Source: Auanema rhodensis
Lineage: Eukaryota > Nematoda > Chromadorea > Rhabditida > Rhabditidae
Length of the DNA stretch: 64,000 nucleotides
Direction: 5' to 3'
Assembly: GCA_964057225.1 (NCBI GenBank)
Contig: OZ059896.1
Location: forward strand, 23,494,501-23,558,500
Each line of letters starts with the position of its first letter. The stretch's first letter is position 1. A model generated the notes under the pieces. It saw only the letters and a list, made by a program, of their open reading frames with translations. It searched no databases and had not been told where the DNA came from. The position numbers were made by a program, and so were the translations under genes. Shown piece after piece: positions 1 to 15,000 of this stretch.

Positions 1-20
1 GCACTTGGTATGTAACTCGC

Positions 21-172
21 TTCACGTGAAAGATAAAGAGATGCGGTTTTCAAAATTAGATTCCCCATGTCCATATTAGTCTAAAAACAAATTTTTATTG
101 ATATTGGTTCATGGTAACCATGACTTTGAAATTTACGTGAACTTTAATTTATGCTAATTAAATGTACACGTG
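21..172. other. Palindromes and ACGTG cores within the satellite monomer (first unit as example)
   Basis: These sites recur in nearly every unit. Unit positions 21-30 are the perfect 10-bp palindrome TTCACGTGAA. Positions 110-122 are CATGGT-A-ACCATG, 6-bp arms around one base. Positions 143-162 are TTTAATT and AATTAAA, 7-bp arms around TATGCT. Positions 167-172 are CACGTG. The boundary hexamer GTGCAC is also a palindrome. ACGT cores are centred at about 25.5, 136.5 and 169.5. The last two are 33 bp apart, and 169.5 is 32 bp from the first core of the next unit. CACGTG is the classical E-box recognised by bHLH proteins, and ATGCTAAT resembles a POU/octamer site. Binding in this organism is inference. 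The palindromes could instead act through hairpin or cruciform formation. Confidence 0.7.
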
Positions 173-2209
173 ATGTGCACTTGGTATGTAACTCGCTTCA
201 CGTGAAAGATAAAGAGATGCGGTTCTCAAAATTAGATTCCCCATGTCCATATTAGTCTAAAAACAAATTTTTATTGATATTGGTGCATGGTAACCATGAC
301 TTTGAAATTTACGTGAACTTTAATTTATGCTAATTAAATGTACACGTGATGTGCACTTGGTATGTAACTCGCTTCACGTGAAAGATAAAGAGATGCGGTT
401 CTCAAAATTAGATTCCCCATGTCCATATTAGTCTAAAAACAAATTTTTATTGATATTGGTGCATGGTAACCATGACTTTGAAATTTACGTGAACTTTAAT
501 TTATGCTAATTAAATGTACACGTGATGTGCACTTGGTATGTAACTCGCTTCACGTGAAAGATAAAGAGATGCGGTTTTCAAAATTAGATTCCCCATGTCC
601 ATATTAGTCTAAAAACAAATTTTTATTGATATTGGTTCATGGTAACCATGACTTTGAAATTTACGTGAACTTTAATTTATGCTAATTAAATGTACACGTG
701 ATGTGCACTTGGTATGTAACTCGCTTCACGTGAAAGATAAAGAGATGCGGTTTTCAAAATTAGATTCCCCATGTCCATATTAGTCTAAAAACAAATTTTT
801 ATTGATATTGGTGCATGGTAACCATGACTTTGAAATTTACGTGAACTTTAATTTATGCTAATTAAATGTACACGTGATGTGCACTTGGTATGTAACTCGC
901 TTCACGTGAAAGATAAAGAGATGCGGTTTTCAAAATTAGATTCCCCATGTCCATATTAGTCTAAAAACAAATTTTTATTGATATTGGTTCATGGTAACCA
1001 TGACTTTGAAATTTACGTGAACTTTAATTTATGCTAATTAAATGTACACGTGATGTGCACTTGGTATGTAACTCGCTTCACGTGAAAGATAAAGAGATGC
1101 GGTTTTCAAAATTAGATTCCCCATGTCCATATTAGTCTAAAAACAAATTTTTATTGATATTGGTGCATGGTAACCATGACTTTGAATTTTACGTGAACTT
1201 TAATTTATGCTAATTAAATGTACACGTGATGTGCACTTGGTATGTAACTCGCTTCACGTGAAAGATAAAGAGATGCGATTTTCAAAATTAGATTCCCCAT
1301 GTCCATATTAGTCTAAAAACGAATTTTTATTGATATTGGTTCATGGTAACCATGACTTTGAAATTTACGTGAACTTTAATTTATGCTAATTAAATGTACA
1401 CGTGATGTGCACTTGGTATGTAACTCGCTTCACGTGAAAGATAAAGAGATGCGGTTTTTAAAATTAGATTCCCCATGTCCATATTAGTCTAAAAACAAAT
1501 TTTTATTGATATTGCTTCATGGTAACCATGACTTTGAAATTTACGTGAACTTTAATTTATGCTAATTAAATGTACACGTGATGTGCACTTGGTATGTAAC
1601 TCGCTTCACGTGAAAGATAAAGAGATGCGGTTTTCAAAATTAGATTCCCCATGTCCATATTAGTCTAAAAACAAATTTTTATTGATATTGGTTCATGGTA
1701 ACCATGACTTTGAAATTTACGTGAACTTTAATTTATGCTAATTAAATGTACACGTGATGTGCACTTGGTATGTAACTCGCTTCACGTGAAAGATAAAGAG
1801 ATGCGGTTTTCAAAATTAGATTCCCCATGTCCATATTAGTCTAAAAACAAATTTTTATTGATATTGGTTCATGGTAACCATGACTTTGAAATTTACGTGA
1901 ACTTTAATTTATGCTAATTAAATGTACACGTGATGTGCACTTGGTATGTAACTCGCTTCACGTGAAAGATAAAGAGATGCCGTTTTCAAAATTAGATTCC
2001 CCATGTCCATATTAGTCTAAAAACAAATTTTTATTGATATTGGTTCATGGTAACCATGACTTTGAAATTTACGTGAACTTTAATTTATGCTAATTAAATG
2101 TACACGTGATGTGCACTTGGTATGTAACTCGCTTCACGTGAAAGATAAAGAGATGCGGTTTTCAAAATTAGATTCCCCATGTCCATATTAGTCTAAAAAC
2201 AAATTTTTA

Positions 2210-5200
2210 TTGATATTGCTTCATGGTAACCATGACTTTGAAATTTACGTGAACTTTAATTTATGCTGATTAAATGTACACGTGATGTGCACTTGGTATG
2301 TAACTCGCTTCACGTGAAAGATAAAGAGATGCGGTTTTCAAAATTAGATTCCCCATGTCCATATTAGTCTAAAAACAAATTTTTATTGATATTGGTTCAT
2401 GGTAACCATGACTTTGAAATTTACGTGAACTTTAATTTATGCTAATTAAATGTACACGTGATGTGCACTTGGTATGTAACTCGCTTCACGTGAAAGATAA
2501 AGAGATGCGGTTTTCAAAATTAGATTCCCCATGTCCATATTAGTCTAAAAACAAATTTTTATTGATATTGGTGCATGGTAACCATAACTTTGAAATTTAC
2601 GTGAACTTTAATTTATGCTAATTAAATGTACACGTGATGTGCACTTGGTATGTAACTCGCTTCACGTGAAAGATAAAGAGATGCAATTTTCAAAATTAGA
2701 TTCCCCATGTCCATATTAGTCTAAAAACGAATTTTTATTGATATTGGTTCATGGTAACCATGACTTTGAAATTTACGTGAACTTTAATTTATGCTAATTA
2801 AATGTACACGTGATGTGCACTTGGTATGTAACTCGCTTCACGTGAAAGATAAAGAGATGCAGTTTTTAAAATTAGATTCCCCATGTCCATATTAGTCTAA
2901 AAACAAATTTTTATTGATATTGCTTCATGGTAACCATGACTTTGAAATTTACGTGAACTTTAATTTATGCTAATTAAATGTACACGTGATGTGCACTTGG
3001 TATGTAACTCGCTTCACGTGAAAGATAAAGAGATGCGGTTTTCAAAATTAGATTCCCCATGTCCATATTAGTCTAAAAACAAATTTTTATTGATATTGGT
3101 TCATGGTAACCATGACTTTGAAATTTACGTGAACTTTAATTTATGCTAATTAAATGTACACGTGATGTGCACTTGGTATGTAACTCGCTTCACGTGAAAG
3201 ATAAAGAGATGCGGTTTTCAAAATTAGATTCCCCATGTCCATATTAGTCTAAAAACAAATTTTTATTGATATTGCTTCATGGTAACCATGACTTTGAAAT
3301 TTACGTGAACTTTAATTTATGCTAATTAAATGTACACGTGATGTGCACTTGGTATGTAACTCGCTTCACGTGAAAGATAAAGAGATGCGGTTTTCAAAAT
3401 TAGATTCCCCATGTCCATATTAGTCTAAAAACAAATTTTTATTGATATTGGTTCATGGTAACCATGACTTTGAAATTTACGTGAACTTTAATTTATGCTA
3501 ATTAAATGTACACGTGATGTGCACTTGGTATATAACTCGCTTCACGTGAAAGATAAAGAGATGCGGTTTTTAAAATTAGATTCCCCATGTCCATATTAGT
3601 CTAAAAACAAATTTTTATTGATATTGCTTTATGGTAACCATGACTTTGAAATTTACGTGAACTTTAATTTATGCTGATTAAATGTACACGTGATGTGCAC
3701 TTGGTATGTAACTCGCTTCACGTGAAAGATAAAGAGATGCGGTTTTCAAAATTAGATTCCCCATGTCCATATTAGTCTAAAAACAAATTTTTATTGATAT
3801 TGGTTCATGGTAACCATGACTTTGAAATTTACGTGAACTTTAATTTATGCTAATTAAATGTACACGTGATGTGCACTTGGTATGTAACTCGCTTCACGTG
3901 AAAGATAAAGAGATGCGGTTTTCAAAATTAGATTCCCCATGTCCATATTAGTCTAAAAACAAATTTTTATTGATATTGCTTCATGGTAACCATGACTTTG
4001 AAATTTACGTGAACTTTAATTTATGCTGATTAAATGTACACGTGATGTGCACTTGGTATGTAACTCGCTTCACGTGAAAGATAAAGAGATGCGGTTTTCA
4101 AAATTAGATTCCCCATGTCCATATTAGTCTAAAAACAAATTTTTATTGATATTGGTTCATGGTAACCATGACTTTGAAATTTACGTGAACTTTAATTTAT
4201 GCTAATTAAATGTACACGTGATGTGCACTTGGTATGTAACTCGCTTCACGTGAAAGATAAAGAGATGCGGTTTTCAAAATTAGATTCCCCATGTCCATAT
4301 TAGTCTAAAAACAAATTTTTATTGATATTGGTGCATGGTAACCATAACTTTGAAATTTACGTGAACTTTAATTTATGCTAATTAAATGTACACGTGATGT
4401 GCACTTGGTATGTAACTCGCTTCACGTGAAAGATAAAGAGATGCGATTTTCAAAATTAGATTCCCCATGTCCATATTAGTCTAAAAACGAATTTTTATTG
4501 ATATTGGTTCATGGTAACCATGACTTTGAAATTTACGTGAACTTTAATTTATGCTAATTAAATGTACACGTGATGTGCACTTGGTATGTAACTCGCTTCA
4601 CGTGAAAGATAAAGAGATGCAGTTTTTAAAATTAGATTCCCCATGTCCATATTAGTCTAAAAACAAATTTTTATTGATATTGCTTCATGGTAACCATGAC
4701 TTTGAAATTTACGTGAACTTTAATTTATGCTAATTAAATGTACACGTGATGTGCACTTGGTATGTAACTCGCTTCACGTGAAAGATAAAGAGATGCGGTT
4801 TTCAAAATTAGATTCCCCATGTCCATATTAGTCTAAAAACAAATTTTTATTGATATTGGTTCATGGTAACCATGACTTTGAAATTTACGTGAACTTTAAT
4901 TTATGCTAATTAAATGTACACGTGATGTGCACTTGGTATGTAACTCGCTTCACGTGAAAGATAAAGAGATGCGGTTTTCAAAATTAGATTCCCCATGTCC
5001 ATATTAGTCTAAAAACAAATTTTTATTGATATTGGTGCATGGTAACCATGACTTTGAAATTTACGTGAACTTTAATTTATGCTAATTAAATGTACACGTG
5101 ATGTGCACTTGGTATGTAACTCGCTTCACGTGAAAGATAAAGAGATGCGGTTTTCAAAATTAGATTCCCCATGTCCATATTAGTCTAAAAACAAATTTTT

Positions 5201-5740
5201 ATTGATATTGGTTCATGGTAACCATGACTTTGAAATTTACGTGAACTTTAATTTATGCTAATTAAATGTACACGTGATGTGCACTTGGTATGTAACTCGC
5301 TTCACGTGAAAGATAAAGAGATGCGGTTTTTAAAATTAGATTCCCCATGTCCATATTAGTCTAAAAACAAATTTTTATTGATATTGCTTCATGGTAACCA
5401 TGACTTTGAAATTTACGTGAACTTTAATTTATGCTGATTAAATGTACACGTGATGTGCACTTGGTATGTAACTCGCTTCACGTGAAAGATAAAGAGATGC
5501 GGTTTTCAAAATTAGATTCCCCATGTCCATATTAGTCTAAAAACAAATTTTTATTGATATTGGTTCATGGTAACCATGACTTTGAAATTTACGTGAACTT
5601 TAATTTATGCTAATTAAATGTACACGTGATGTGCACTTGGTATGTAACTCGCTTCACGTGAAAGATAAAGAGATGCGGTTTTCAAAATTAGATTCCCCAT
5701 GTCCATATTAGTCTAAAAACAAATTTTTATTGATATTGGT
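2210..5740. repeat. 10-monomer higher-order repeat (1760 bp)
   Basis: Rare variants recur exactly 1760 bp (10 x 176) apart. GCTGATT occurs at 2265 and 4025, and again at 3673 and 5433. ACCATAACTT occurs at 2581 and 4341. The GCAGTTTTTAAA type occurs at about 2860 and 4620, and the CTAAAAACGAA variant lies between them in both copies. This indicates a tandem duplication of a ten-unit block. Copy-specific changes exist, for example TATATAACTC near 3531, so the duplication is not brand new. The outer limits are approximate. Confidence 0.75.
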
Positions 5741-8700
5741 GCATGGTAACCATGACTTTGAAATTTACGTGAACTTTAATTTATGCTAATTAAATGTACA
5801 CGTGATGTGCACTTGGTATGTAACTCGCTTCACGTGAAAGATAAAGAGATGCGGTTTTCAAAATTAGATTCCCCATGTCCATATTAGTCTAAAAACAAAT
5901 TTTTATTGATATTGGTTCATGGTAACCATGACTTTGAAATTTACGTGAACTTTAATTTATGCTAATTAAATGTACACGTGATGTGCACTTGGTATGTAAC
6001 TCGCTTCACGTGAAAGATAAAGAGATGCGGTTTTCAAAATTAGATTTCCCATGTCCATATTAGTCTAAAAACAAATTTTTATTGATATTGCTTCATGGTA
6101 ACCATGACTTTGAAATGTACGTGAACTTTAATTTATGCTAATTAAATGTACACGTGATGTGCACTTGGTATGTAACTCGCTTCACGTGAAAGATAAAGAG
6201 ATGCGGTTTTCAAAATTAGATTCCCCATGTCCATATTAGTCTAAAAACGAATTTTTATTGATATTGGTTCATGGTAACCATGACTTTGAAATTTACGTGA
6301 ACTTTAATTTATGCTAATTAAATGTACACGTGATGTGCACTTGGTATGTAACTCGCTTCACGTGAAAGATAAAGAGATGCGGTTTTCAAAATTAGATTCC
6401 CCATGTCCATATTAGTTTAAAAACAAATTTTTATTGATATTGGTTCATGGTAACCATGACTTTGAAATTTACGTGAACTTTAATTTATGCTAATTAAATG
6501 TACACGTGATGTGCACTTGGTATGTAACTCGCTTCACGTGAAAGATAAAGAGATGCGGTTTTCAAAATTAGATTCCCCATGTCCATATTAGTCTAAAAAC
6601 AAATTTTTATTGATATTGGTGCATGGTAACCATGACTTTGAAATTTACGTGAACTTTAATTTATGCTAATTAAATGTACACGTGATGTGCACTTGGTATG
6701 TAACTCGCTTCACGTGAAAGATAAAGAGATGCGGTTTTCAAAATTAGATTCCCCATGTCCATATTAGTCTAAAAACAAATTTTTATTGATATTGGTGCAT
6801 GGTAACCATGACTTTGAAATTTACGTGAACTTTAATTTATGCTAATTAAATGTACACTTGATGTACACTTGGTATGTAACTCGCTTCACGTGAAAGATAA
6901 AGAGATGCGGTTTTCAAAATTAGATTCCCCATGTCCATATTAGTCTAAAAACAAATTTTTATTGATATTGGTGCATGGTAACCTTGACTTTGAAATTTAC
7001 GTGAACTTTAATTTATGCTAATTAAATGTACACGTGATGTGCACTTGGTATGTAACTCGCTTCACGTGAAAGATAAAGAGATGCGGTTTTCAAAATTAGA
7101 TTCCCCATGTCCATATTAGTCTAAAAACAAATTTTTATTGATATTGGTGCATGGTAACCATGACTTTGAAATTTACGTGAACTTTAATTTATGCTAATTA
7201 AATGTACACGTGATGTGCACTTGGTATGTAACTCGCTTCACGTGAAAGATAAAGAGATGCGGTTTTCAAAATTAGATTCCCCATGTCCATATTAGTCTAA
7301 AAACAAATTTTTATTGATATTGGTGCATGGTAACCATGACTTTGAATTTTACGTGAACTTTAATTTATGCTAATTAAATGTACACGTGATGTGCACTTGG
7401 TATGGAACTCGCTTCACGTGAAAGATAAAGAGATGCGGTTTTCAAAATTAGATTCCCCATGTCCATATTAGTCTAAAAACAAATTTTTATTGATATTGGT
7501 TCATGGTAACCATGACTTTGAAATTTACGTGAACTTTAATTTATGCTAATTAAATGTACACGTGATGTGCACTTGGTATGTAACTCGCTTCACGTGAAAG
7601 ATAAAGAGATGCGGTTTTCAAAATTAGATTCCCCATGTCCATATTAGTCTAAAAACAAATTTTTATTGATATTGCTTCATGGTAACCATGACTTTGAAAT
7701 TTACGTGAACTTTAATTTATGCTAATTAAATGTACACGTGATGTGCACTTGGTATGTAACTCGCTTCACGTGAAAGATAAAGAGATGCGGTTTTCAAAAT
7801 TAGATTTCCCATGTCCATATTAGTCTAAAAACAAATTTTTATTGATATTGGTTCATGGTAACCATGACTTTGAAATTTACGTGAACTTTAATTTATGCTA
7901 ATTAAATGTACACGTGATGTGCACTTGGTATGTAACTCGCTTCACGTGAAAGATAAAGAGATGCGGTTTTCAAAATTAGATTCCCCATGTCCATATTAGT
8001 CTAAAAACAAATTTTTATTGATATTGCTTCATGGTAACCATGACTTTGAAATTTACGTGAACTTTAATTTATGCTAATTAAATGTACACGTGATGTGCAC
8101 TTGGTATGTAACTCGCTTCACGTGAAAGATAAAGAGATGCGGTTTTCAAAATTAGATTCCCCATGTCCATATTAGTCTAAAAACAAATTTTTATTGATAT
8201 TGGTTCATGGTAACCATGACTTTGAAATTTACGTGAACTTTAATTTATGCTAATTAAATGTACACGTGATGTGCACTTGGTATGTAACTCGCTTCACGTG
8301 AAAGATAAAGAGATGCGGTTTTCAAAATTAGATTCCCCATGTCCATATTAGTCTAAAAACAAATTTTTATTGATATTGGTGCATGGCAACCATGACTTTG
8401 AAATTTACGTGAACTTTAATTTATGCTAATTAAATGTACACTTGATGTACACTTGGTATGTAACTCGCTTCACGTGAACGATAAAGAGATGCGGTTTTCA
8501 AAATTAGATTCCCCATGTCCATATTAGTCTAAAAACAAATTTTTATTGATATTGCTTCATGGTAACCAAGACTTTGAAATTTACGTGAACTTTAATTTAT
8601 GCTAATTAAATGTACACGTGATGTGCACTTGGTATGTAACTCGCTTCACGTGAAAGATAAAGAGATGCGGTTTTCAAAATTAGATTCCCCATGTCCATAT

Positions 8701-11700
8701 TAGTCTAAAAACAAATTTTTATTAATATTGGTTCATGGTAACCATGACTTTGAAATTTACGTGAACTTTAATTTATGCTAATTAAATGTACACGTGATGT
8801 GCACTTGGTATGTAACTCGCTTCACGTGAAAGATAAAGAGATGCGGTTTTCAAAATTAGATTCCCCATGTCCATATTAGTCTAAAAACAAATTTTTATTG
8901 ATATTGGTGCATGGTAACCATGACTTTGAAATTTACGTGAACTTTAATTTATGCTAATTAAATGTACACGTGATGTGCACTTGGTATGTAACTCGCTTCA
9001 CGTGAAAGATAAAGAGATGCGGTTTTCAAAATTAGATTCCCCATGTCCATATTAGTCTAAAAACAAATTTTTATTGATATTGGTGCATGGTAACCATGAC
9101 TTTGAAATTTACGTGAACTTTAATTTATGCTAATTAAATGTACACGTGATGTGCACTTGGTAAGTAACTCGCTTCACGTGAAAGATAAAGAGATGCGGTT
9201 TTCAAAATTAGATTCCCCATGTCCATATTAGTCTAAAAACAAATTTTTATTGATATTGCTTCATGGTAACCATGACTTTGAAATTTACGTGAACTTTAAT
9301 TTATGCTAATTAAATGTACACGTGATGTGCACTTGGTATGTAACTCGCTTCACGTGAAAGATAAAGAGATGCGGTTTTCAAAATTAGATTCCCCATGTCC
9401 ATATTAGTCTAAAAACAAATTTTTATTGATATTGGTGCATGGTAACCATGACTTTGAAATTTACGTGAACTTTAATTTATGCTAATTAAATGTACACGTG
9501 ATGTGCACTTGGTATGTAACTCGCTTCACGTGAAAGATAAAGAGATGCGGTTTTCAAAATTAGATTCCCCATGTCCATATTAGTCTAAAAACAAATTTTT
9601 ATTGATATTGGTGCATGGTAACCATGACTTTGAAATTTACGTGAACTTTAATTTATGCTAATTAAATGTACACGTGATGTGCACTTGGTATGTAACTCGC
9701 TTCACGTGAAAGATAAAGAGATGCGGTTTTCAAAATTAGATTCCCCATGTCCATATTAGTCTAAAAACAAATTTTTATTGATATTGGTGCATGGTAACCA
9801 TGACTTTGAAATTTACGTGAACTTTAATTTATGCTAATTAAATGTACACGTGATGTGCACTTGGTAAGTAACTCGCTTCACGTGAAAGATAAAGAGATGC
9901 GGTTTTCAAAATTAGATTCCCCATGTCCATATTAGTCTAAAAACAAATTTTTATTGATATTGCTTCATGGTAACCATGACTTTGAAATTTACGTGAACTT
10001 TAATTTATGCTAATTAAATGTACACGTGATGTGCACTTGGTATGTAACTCGCTTCACGTGAAAGATAAAGAGATGCGGTTTTCAAAATTAGATTCCCCAT
10101 GTCCATATTAGTCTAAAAACAAATTTTTATTGATATTGGTGCATGGTAACCATGACTTTGAAATTTACGTGAACTTTAATTTATGCTAATTAAATGTACA
10201 CTTGATGTACACTTGGTATGTAACTCGCTTCACGTGAAAGATAAAGAGATGCGGTTTTCAAAATTAGATTCCCCATGTCCATATTAGTCTAAAAACAAAT
10301 TTTTATTGATATTGGTGCATGGTAACCATGACTTTGAAATTTACGTGAACTTTAATTTATTCTAATTAAATGTACACGTGATGTGCACTTGGTATGTAAC
10401 TCGCTTCACGTGAAAGATAAAGAGATGCGGTTTTCAAAATTAGATTCCCCATGTCCATATTAGTCTAAAAACAAATTTTTATTGATATTGGTTCATGGTA
10501 ACCATGACTTTGAAATTTACGTGAACTTTAATTTATGCTAATTAAATGTACACGTGATGTGCACTTGGTATGTAACTCGCTTCACGTGAAAGATAAAGAG
10601 ATGCGGTTTTCAAAATTAGATTCCCCATGTCCATATTAGTCTAAAAACAAATTTTTATTGATATTGCTTCATGGTAACCATGACTTTGAAATTTACGTGA
10701 ACTTTAATTTATGCTAATTAAATGTACACGTGATGTGCACTTGGTATGTAACTCGCTTCACGTGAAAGATAAAGAGATGCGGTTTTCAAAATTAGATTTC
10801 CCATGTCCATATTAGTCTAAAAACAAATTTTTATTGATATTGGTTCATGGTAACCATGACTTTGAAATTTACGTGAACTTTAATTTATGCTAATTAAATG
10901 TACACGTGATGTGCACTTGGTATGTAACTCGCTTCACGTGAAAGATAAAGAGATGCGGTTTTCAAAATTAGATTCCCCATGTCCATATTAGTCTAAAAAC
11001 AAATTTTTATTGATATTGGTGCATGGTAACCATGACTTTGAAATTTACGTGAACTTTAATTTATGCTAATTAAATGTACACTTGATGTACACTTGGTATG
11101 TAACTCGCTTCACGTGAAAGATAAAGAGATGCGGTTTTCAAAATTAGATTCCCCATGTCCATATTAGTCTAAAAACAAATTTTTATTGATATTGCTTCAT
11201 GGTAACCATGACTTTGAAATTTACGTGAACTTTAATTTATGCTAATTAAATGTACACGTGATGTGCACTTGGTATGTAACTCGCTTCACGTGAAAGATAA
11301 AGAGATGCGGTTTTCAAAATTAGATTTCCCATGTCCATATTAGTCTAAAAACAAATTTTTATTGATATTGGTTCATGGTAACCATGACTTTGAAATTTAC
11401 GTGAACTTTAATTTATGCTAATTAAATGTACACGTGATGTGCACTTGGTATGTAACTCGCTTCACGTGAAAGATAAAGAGATGCGGTTTTCAAAATTAGA
11501 TTCCCCATGTCCATATTAGTCTAAAAACAAATTTTTATTGATATTGGTGCATGGTAACCATGACTTTGAAATTTACGTGAACTTTAATTTATGCTAATTA
11601 AATGTACACTTGATGTACACTTGGTATGTAACTCGCTTCACGTGAAAGATAAAGAGATGCGGTTTTCAAAATTAGATTCCCCATGTCCATATTAGTCTAA

Positions 11701-12034
11701 AAACAAATTTTTATTGATATTGCTTCATGGTAACCATGACTTTGAAATTTACGTGAACTTTAATTTATGCTAATTAAATGTACACGTGATGTGCACTTGG
11801 TATGTAACTCGCTTCACGTGAAAGATAAAGAGATGCGGTTTTCAAAATTAGATTTCCCATGTCCATATTAGTCTAAAAACAAATTTTTATTGATATTGGT
11901 TCATGGTAACCATGACTTTGAAATTTACGTGAACTTTAATTTATGCTAATTAAATGTACACGTGATGTGCACTTGGTATGTAACTCGCTTCACGTGAAAG
12001 ATAAAGAGATGCGGTTTTCAAAATTAGATTCTCC

Positions 12035-15000
12035 ATGTCCATATTAGTCTAAAAACAAATTTTTATTGATATTGGTTCATGGTAACCATGACTTTGAAAT
12101 TTACGTGAACTTTAATTTATGCTAATTAAATGTACACGTGATGTGCACTTGGTATGTAACTCGCTTCACGTGAAAGATAAAGAGATGCGGTTTTCAAAAT
12201 TAGATTCCCCATGTCCATATTAGTCTAAAAACAAATTTTTATTGATATTGGTTCATGGTAACCATGACTTTGAAATTTACGTGAACTTTAATTTATGCTA
12301 ATTAAATGTACACGTGATGTGCACTTGGTATGTAACTCGCTTCACGTGAAAGATGAAGAGATGCGGTTTTCAAAATTAGATTCTCCATGTCCATATTAGT
12401 CTAAAAACAAATTTTTATTGATATTGGTGCATGGTAACCATGACTTTGAAATTTACGTGAACTTTAATTTATGCTAATTAAATGTACACGTGATGTGCAC
12501 TTGGTATGTAACTCGCTTCACGTGAAAGATAAAGAGATGCGGTTTTCAAAATTAGATTCCCCATGTCCATATTAGTCTAAAAACAAATTTTTATTGATAT
12601 TGGTGCATGGTAACCATGACTTTGAAATTTACGTGAACTTTAATTTATGCTAATTAAATGTACACGTGATGTGCACTTGGTAAGTAACTCGCTTCACGTG
12701 AAAGATAAAGAGATGCGGTTTTCAAAATTAGATTCCCCATGTCCATATTAGTCTAAAAACAAATTTTTATTGATATTGCTTCATGGTAACCATGACTTTG
12801 AAATTTACGTGAACTTTAATTTATGCTAATTAAATGTACACGTGATGTGCACTTGGTATGTAACTCGCTTCACGTGAAAGATAAAGAGATGCGGTTTTCA
12901 AAATTAGATTCCCCATGTCCATATTAGTCTAAAAACAAATTTTTATTGATATTGGTGCATGGTAACCATGACTTTGAAATTTACGTGAACTTTAATTTAT
13001 GCTAATTAAATGTACACTTGATGTACACTTGGTATGTAACTCGCTTCACGTGAAAGATAAAGAGATGCGGTTTTCAAAATTAGATTCCCCATGTCCATAT
13101 TAGTCTAAAAACAAATTTTTATTGATATTGGTGCATGGTAACCTTGACTTTGAAATTTACGTGAACTTTAATTTATGCTAATTAAATGTACACGTGATGT
13201 GCACTTGGTATGTAACTCGCTTTACGTGAAAGATAAAGAGATGCGGTTTTCGAAATTAGATTCCCCATGTCCATATTAGTCTAAAAACAAATTTTTATTG
13301 ATATTGGTGCATGGTAACCATGACTTTGAAATTAACGTGAACTTTAATTTATGCTAATTAAATGTACACGTGATGTACACTTGGTATGTAACTTGCTTCA
13401 CGTGAAAGATAAAGAGATGCGGTTTTCAAAATTAGATTCCCCATGTCCATATTAGTCTAAAAACAACTTTTTATTGATATTGGTTCATGGTAACCATGAC
13501 TTTGAAATTTACGTGAACTTTAATTTATGCTAATTAAATGTACACGTGATGTGCACTTGGTATGTAACTCGCTTCACGTGAAAGATAAAGAGATGCGGTT
13601 TTCAAAATTAGATTCCCCATGTCCATATTAGTCTAAAAACAAATTTTTATTGATATTGGTGCATGGTAACCATGACTTTGAAATTTACGTGAACTTTAAT
13701 TTATGCTAATTAAATGTACACTTGATGTACACTTGGTATGTAACTCGCTTCACGTGAAAGATAAAGAGATGCGGTTTTCAAAATTAGATTCCCCATGTCC
13801 ATATTAGTCTAAAAACAAATTTTTATTGATATTGCTTCATGGTAACCATGACTTTGAAATTTACGTGAACTTTAATTTATGCTGATTAAATGTACACGTG
13901 ATGTGCACTTGGTATGTAACTCGCTTCACGTGAAAGATAAAGAGATGCGGTTTTCAAAATTAGATTCCCCATGTTTATATTAGTCTAAAAACAAATTTTT
14001 ATTGATATTGGTTCATGGTAACCATGACTTTGAAATTTACGTGAACTTTAATTTATGCTAATTAAATGTACACGTGATGTGCACTTGGTATGTAACTCGC
14101 TTCACGTGAAAGATAAAGAGATGCGGTTTTCAAAATTAGATTCCCCATGTCCATATTAGTCTAAAAACAAATTTTTATTGATATTGGTTCATGGTAACCA
14201 TGACTTTGAAATTTACGTGAACTTTAATTTATGCTAATTAAATGTACACGTGATGTGCACTTGGTATGTAACTCGCTTCACGTGAAAGATAAAGAGATGC
14301 GGTTTTCAAAATTAGATTCCCCATGTCCATATTAGTCTAAAAACAAATTTTTATTGATATTGGTTCATGGTAACCATGACTTTGAAATTTACGTGAACTT
14401 TAATTTATGCTAATTAAATGTACACGTGATGTGCACTTGGTATGTAACTCGCTTCACGTGAAAGATGAAGAGATGCGGTTTTCAAAATTAGATTCTCCAT
14501 GTCCATATTAGTCTAAAAACAAATTTTTATTGATATTGGTGCATGGTAACCATGACTTTGAAATTTACGTGAACTTTAATTTATGCTAATTAAATGTACA
14601 CGTGATGTGCACTTGGTATGTAACTCGCTTCACGTGAAAGATAAAGAGATGCGGTTTTCAAAATTAGATTCCCCATGTCCATATTAGTCTAAAAACAAAT
14701 TTTTATTGATATTGGTGCATGGTAACCATGACTTTGAAATTTACGTGAACTTTAATTTATGCTAATTAAATGTACACGTGATGTGCACTTGGTAAGTAAC
14801 TCGCTTCACGTGAAAGATAAAGAGATGCGGTTTTCAAAATTAGATTCCCCATGTCCATATTAGTCTAAAAACAAATTTTTATTGATATTGCTTCATGGTA
14901 ACCATGACTTTGAAATTTACGTGAACTTTAATTTATGCTAATTAAATGTACACGTGATGTGCACTTGGTATGTAACTCGCTTCACGTGAAAGATAAAGAG

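Noticed and set aside
1-352. CENP-B box or telomeric repeats in the satellite
   Set aside because: No sequence close to the CENP-B box core and no TTAGG/TTAGGC-type tandem repeat is seen in the monomer.
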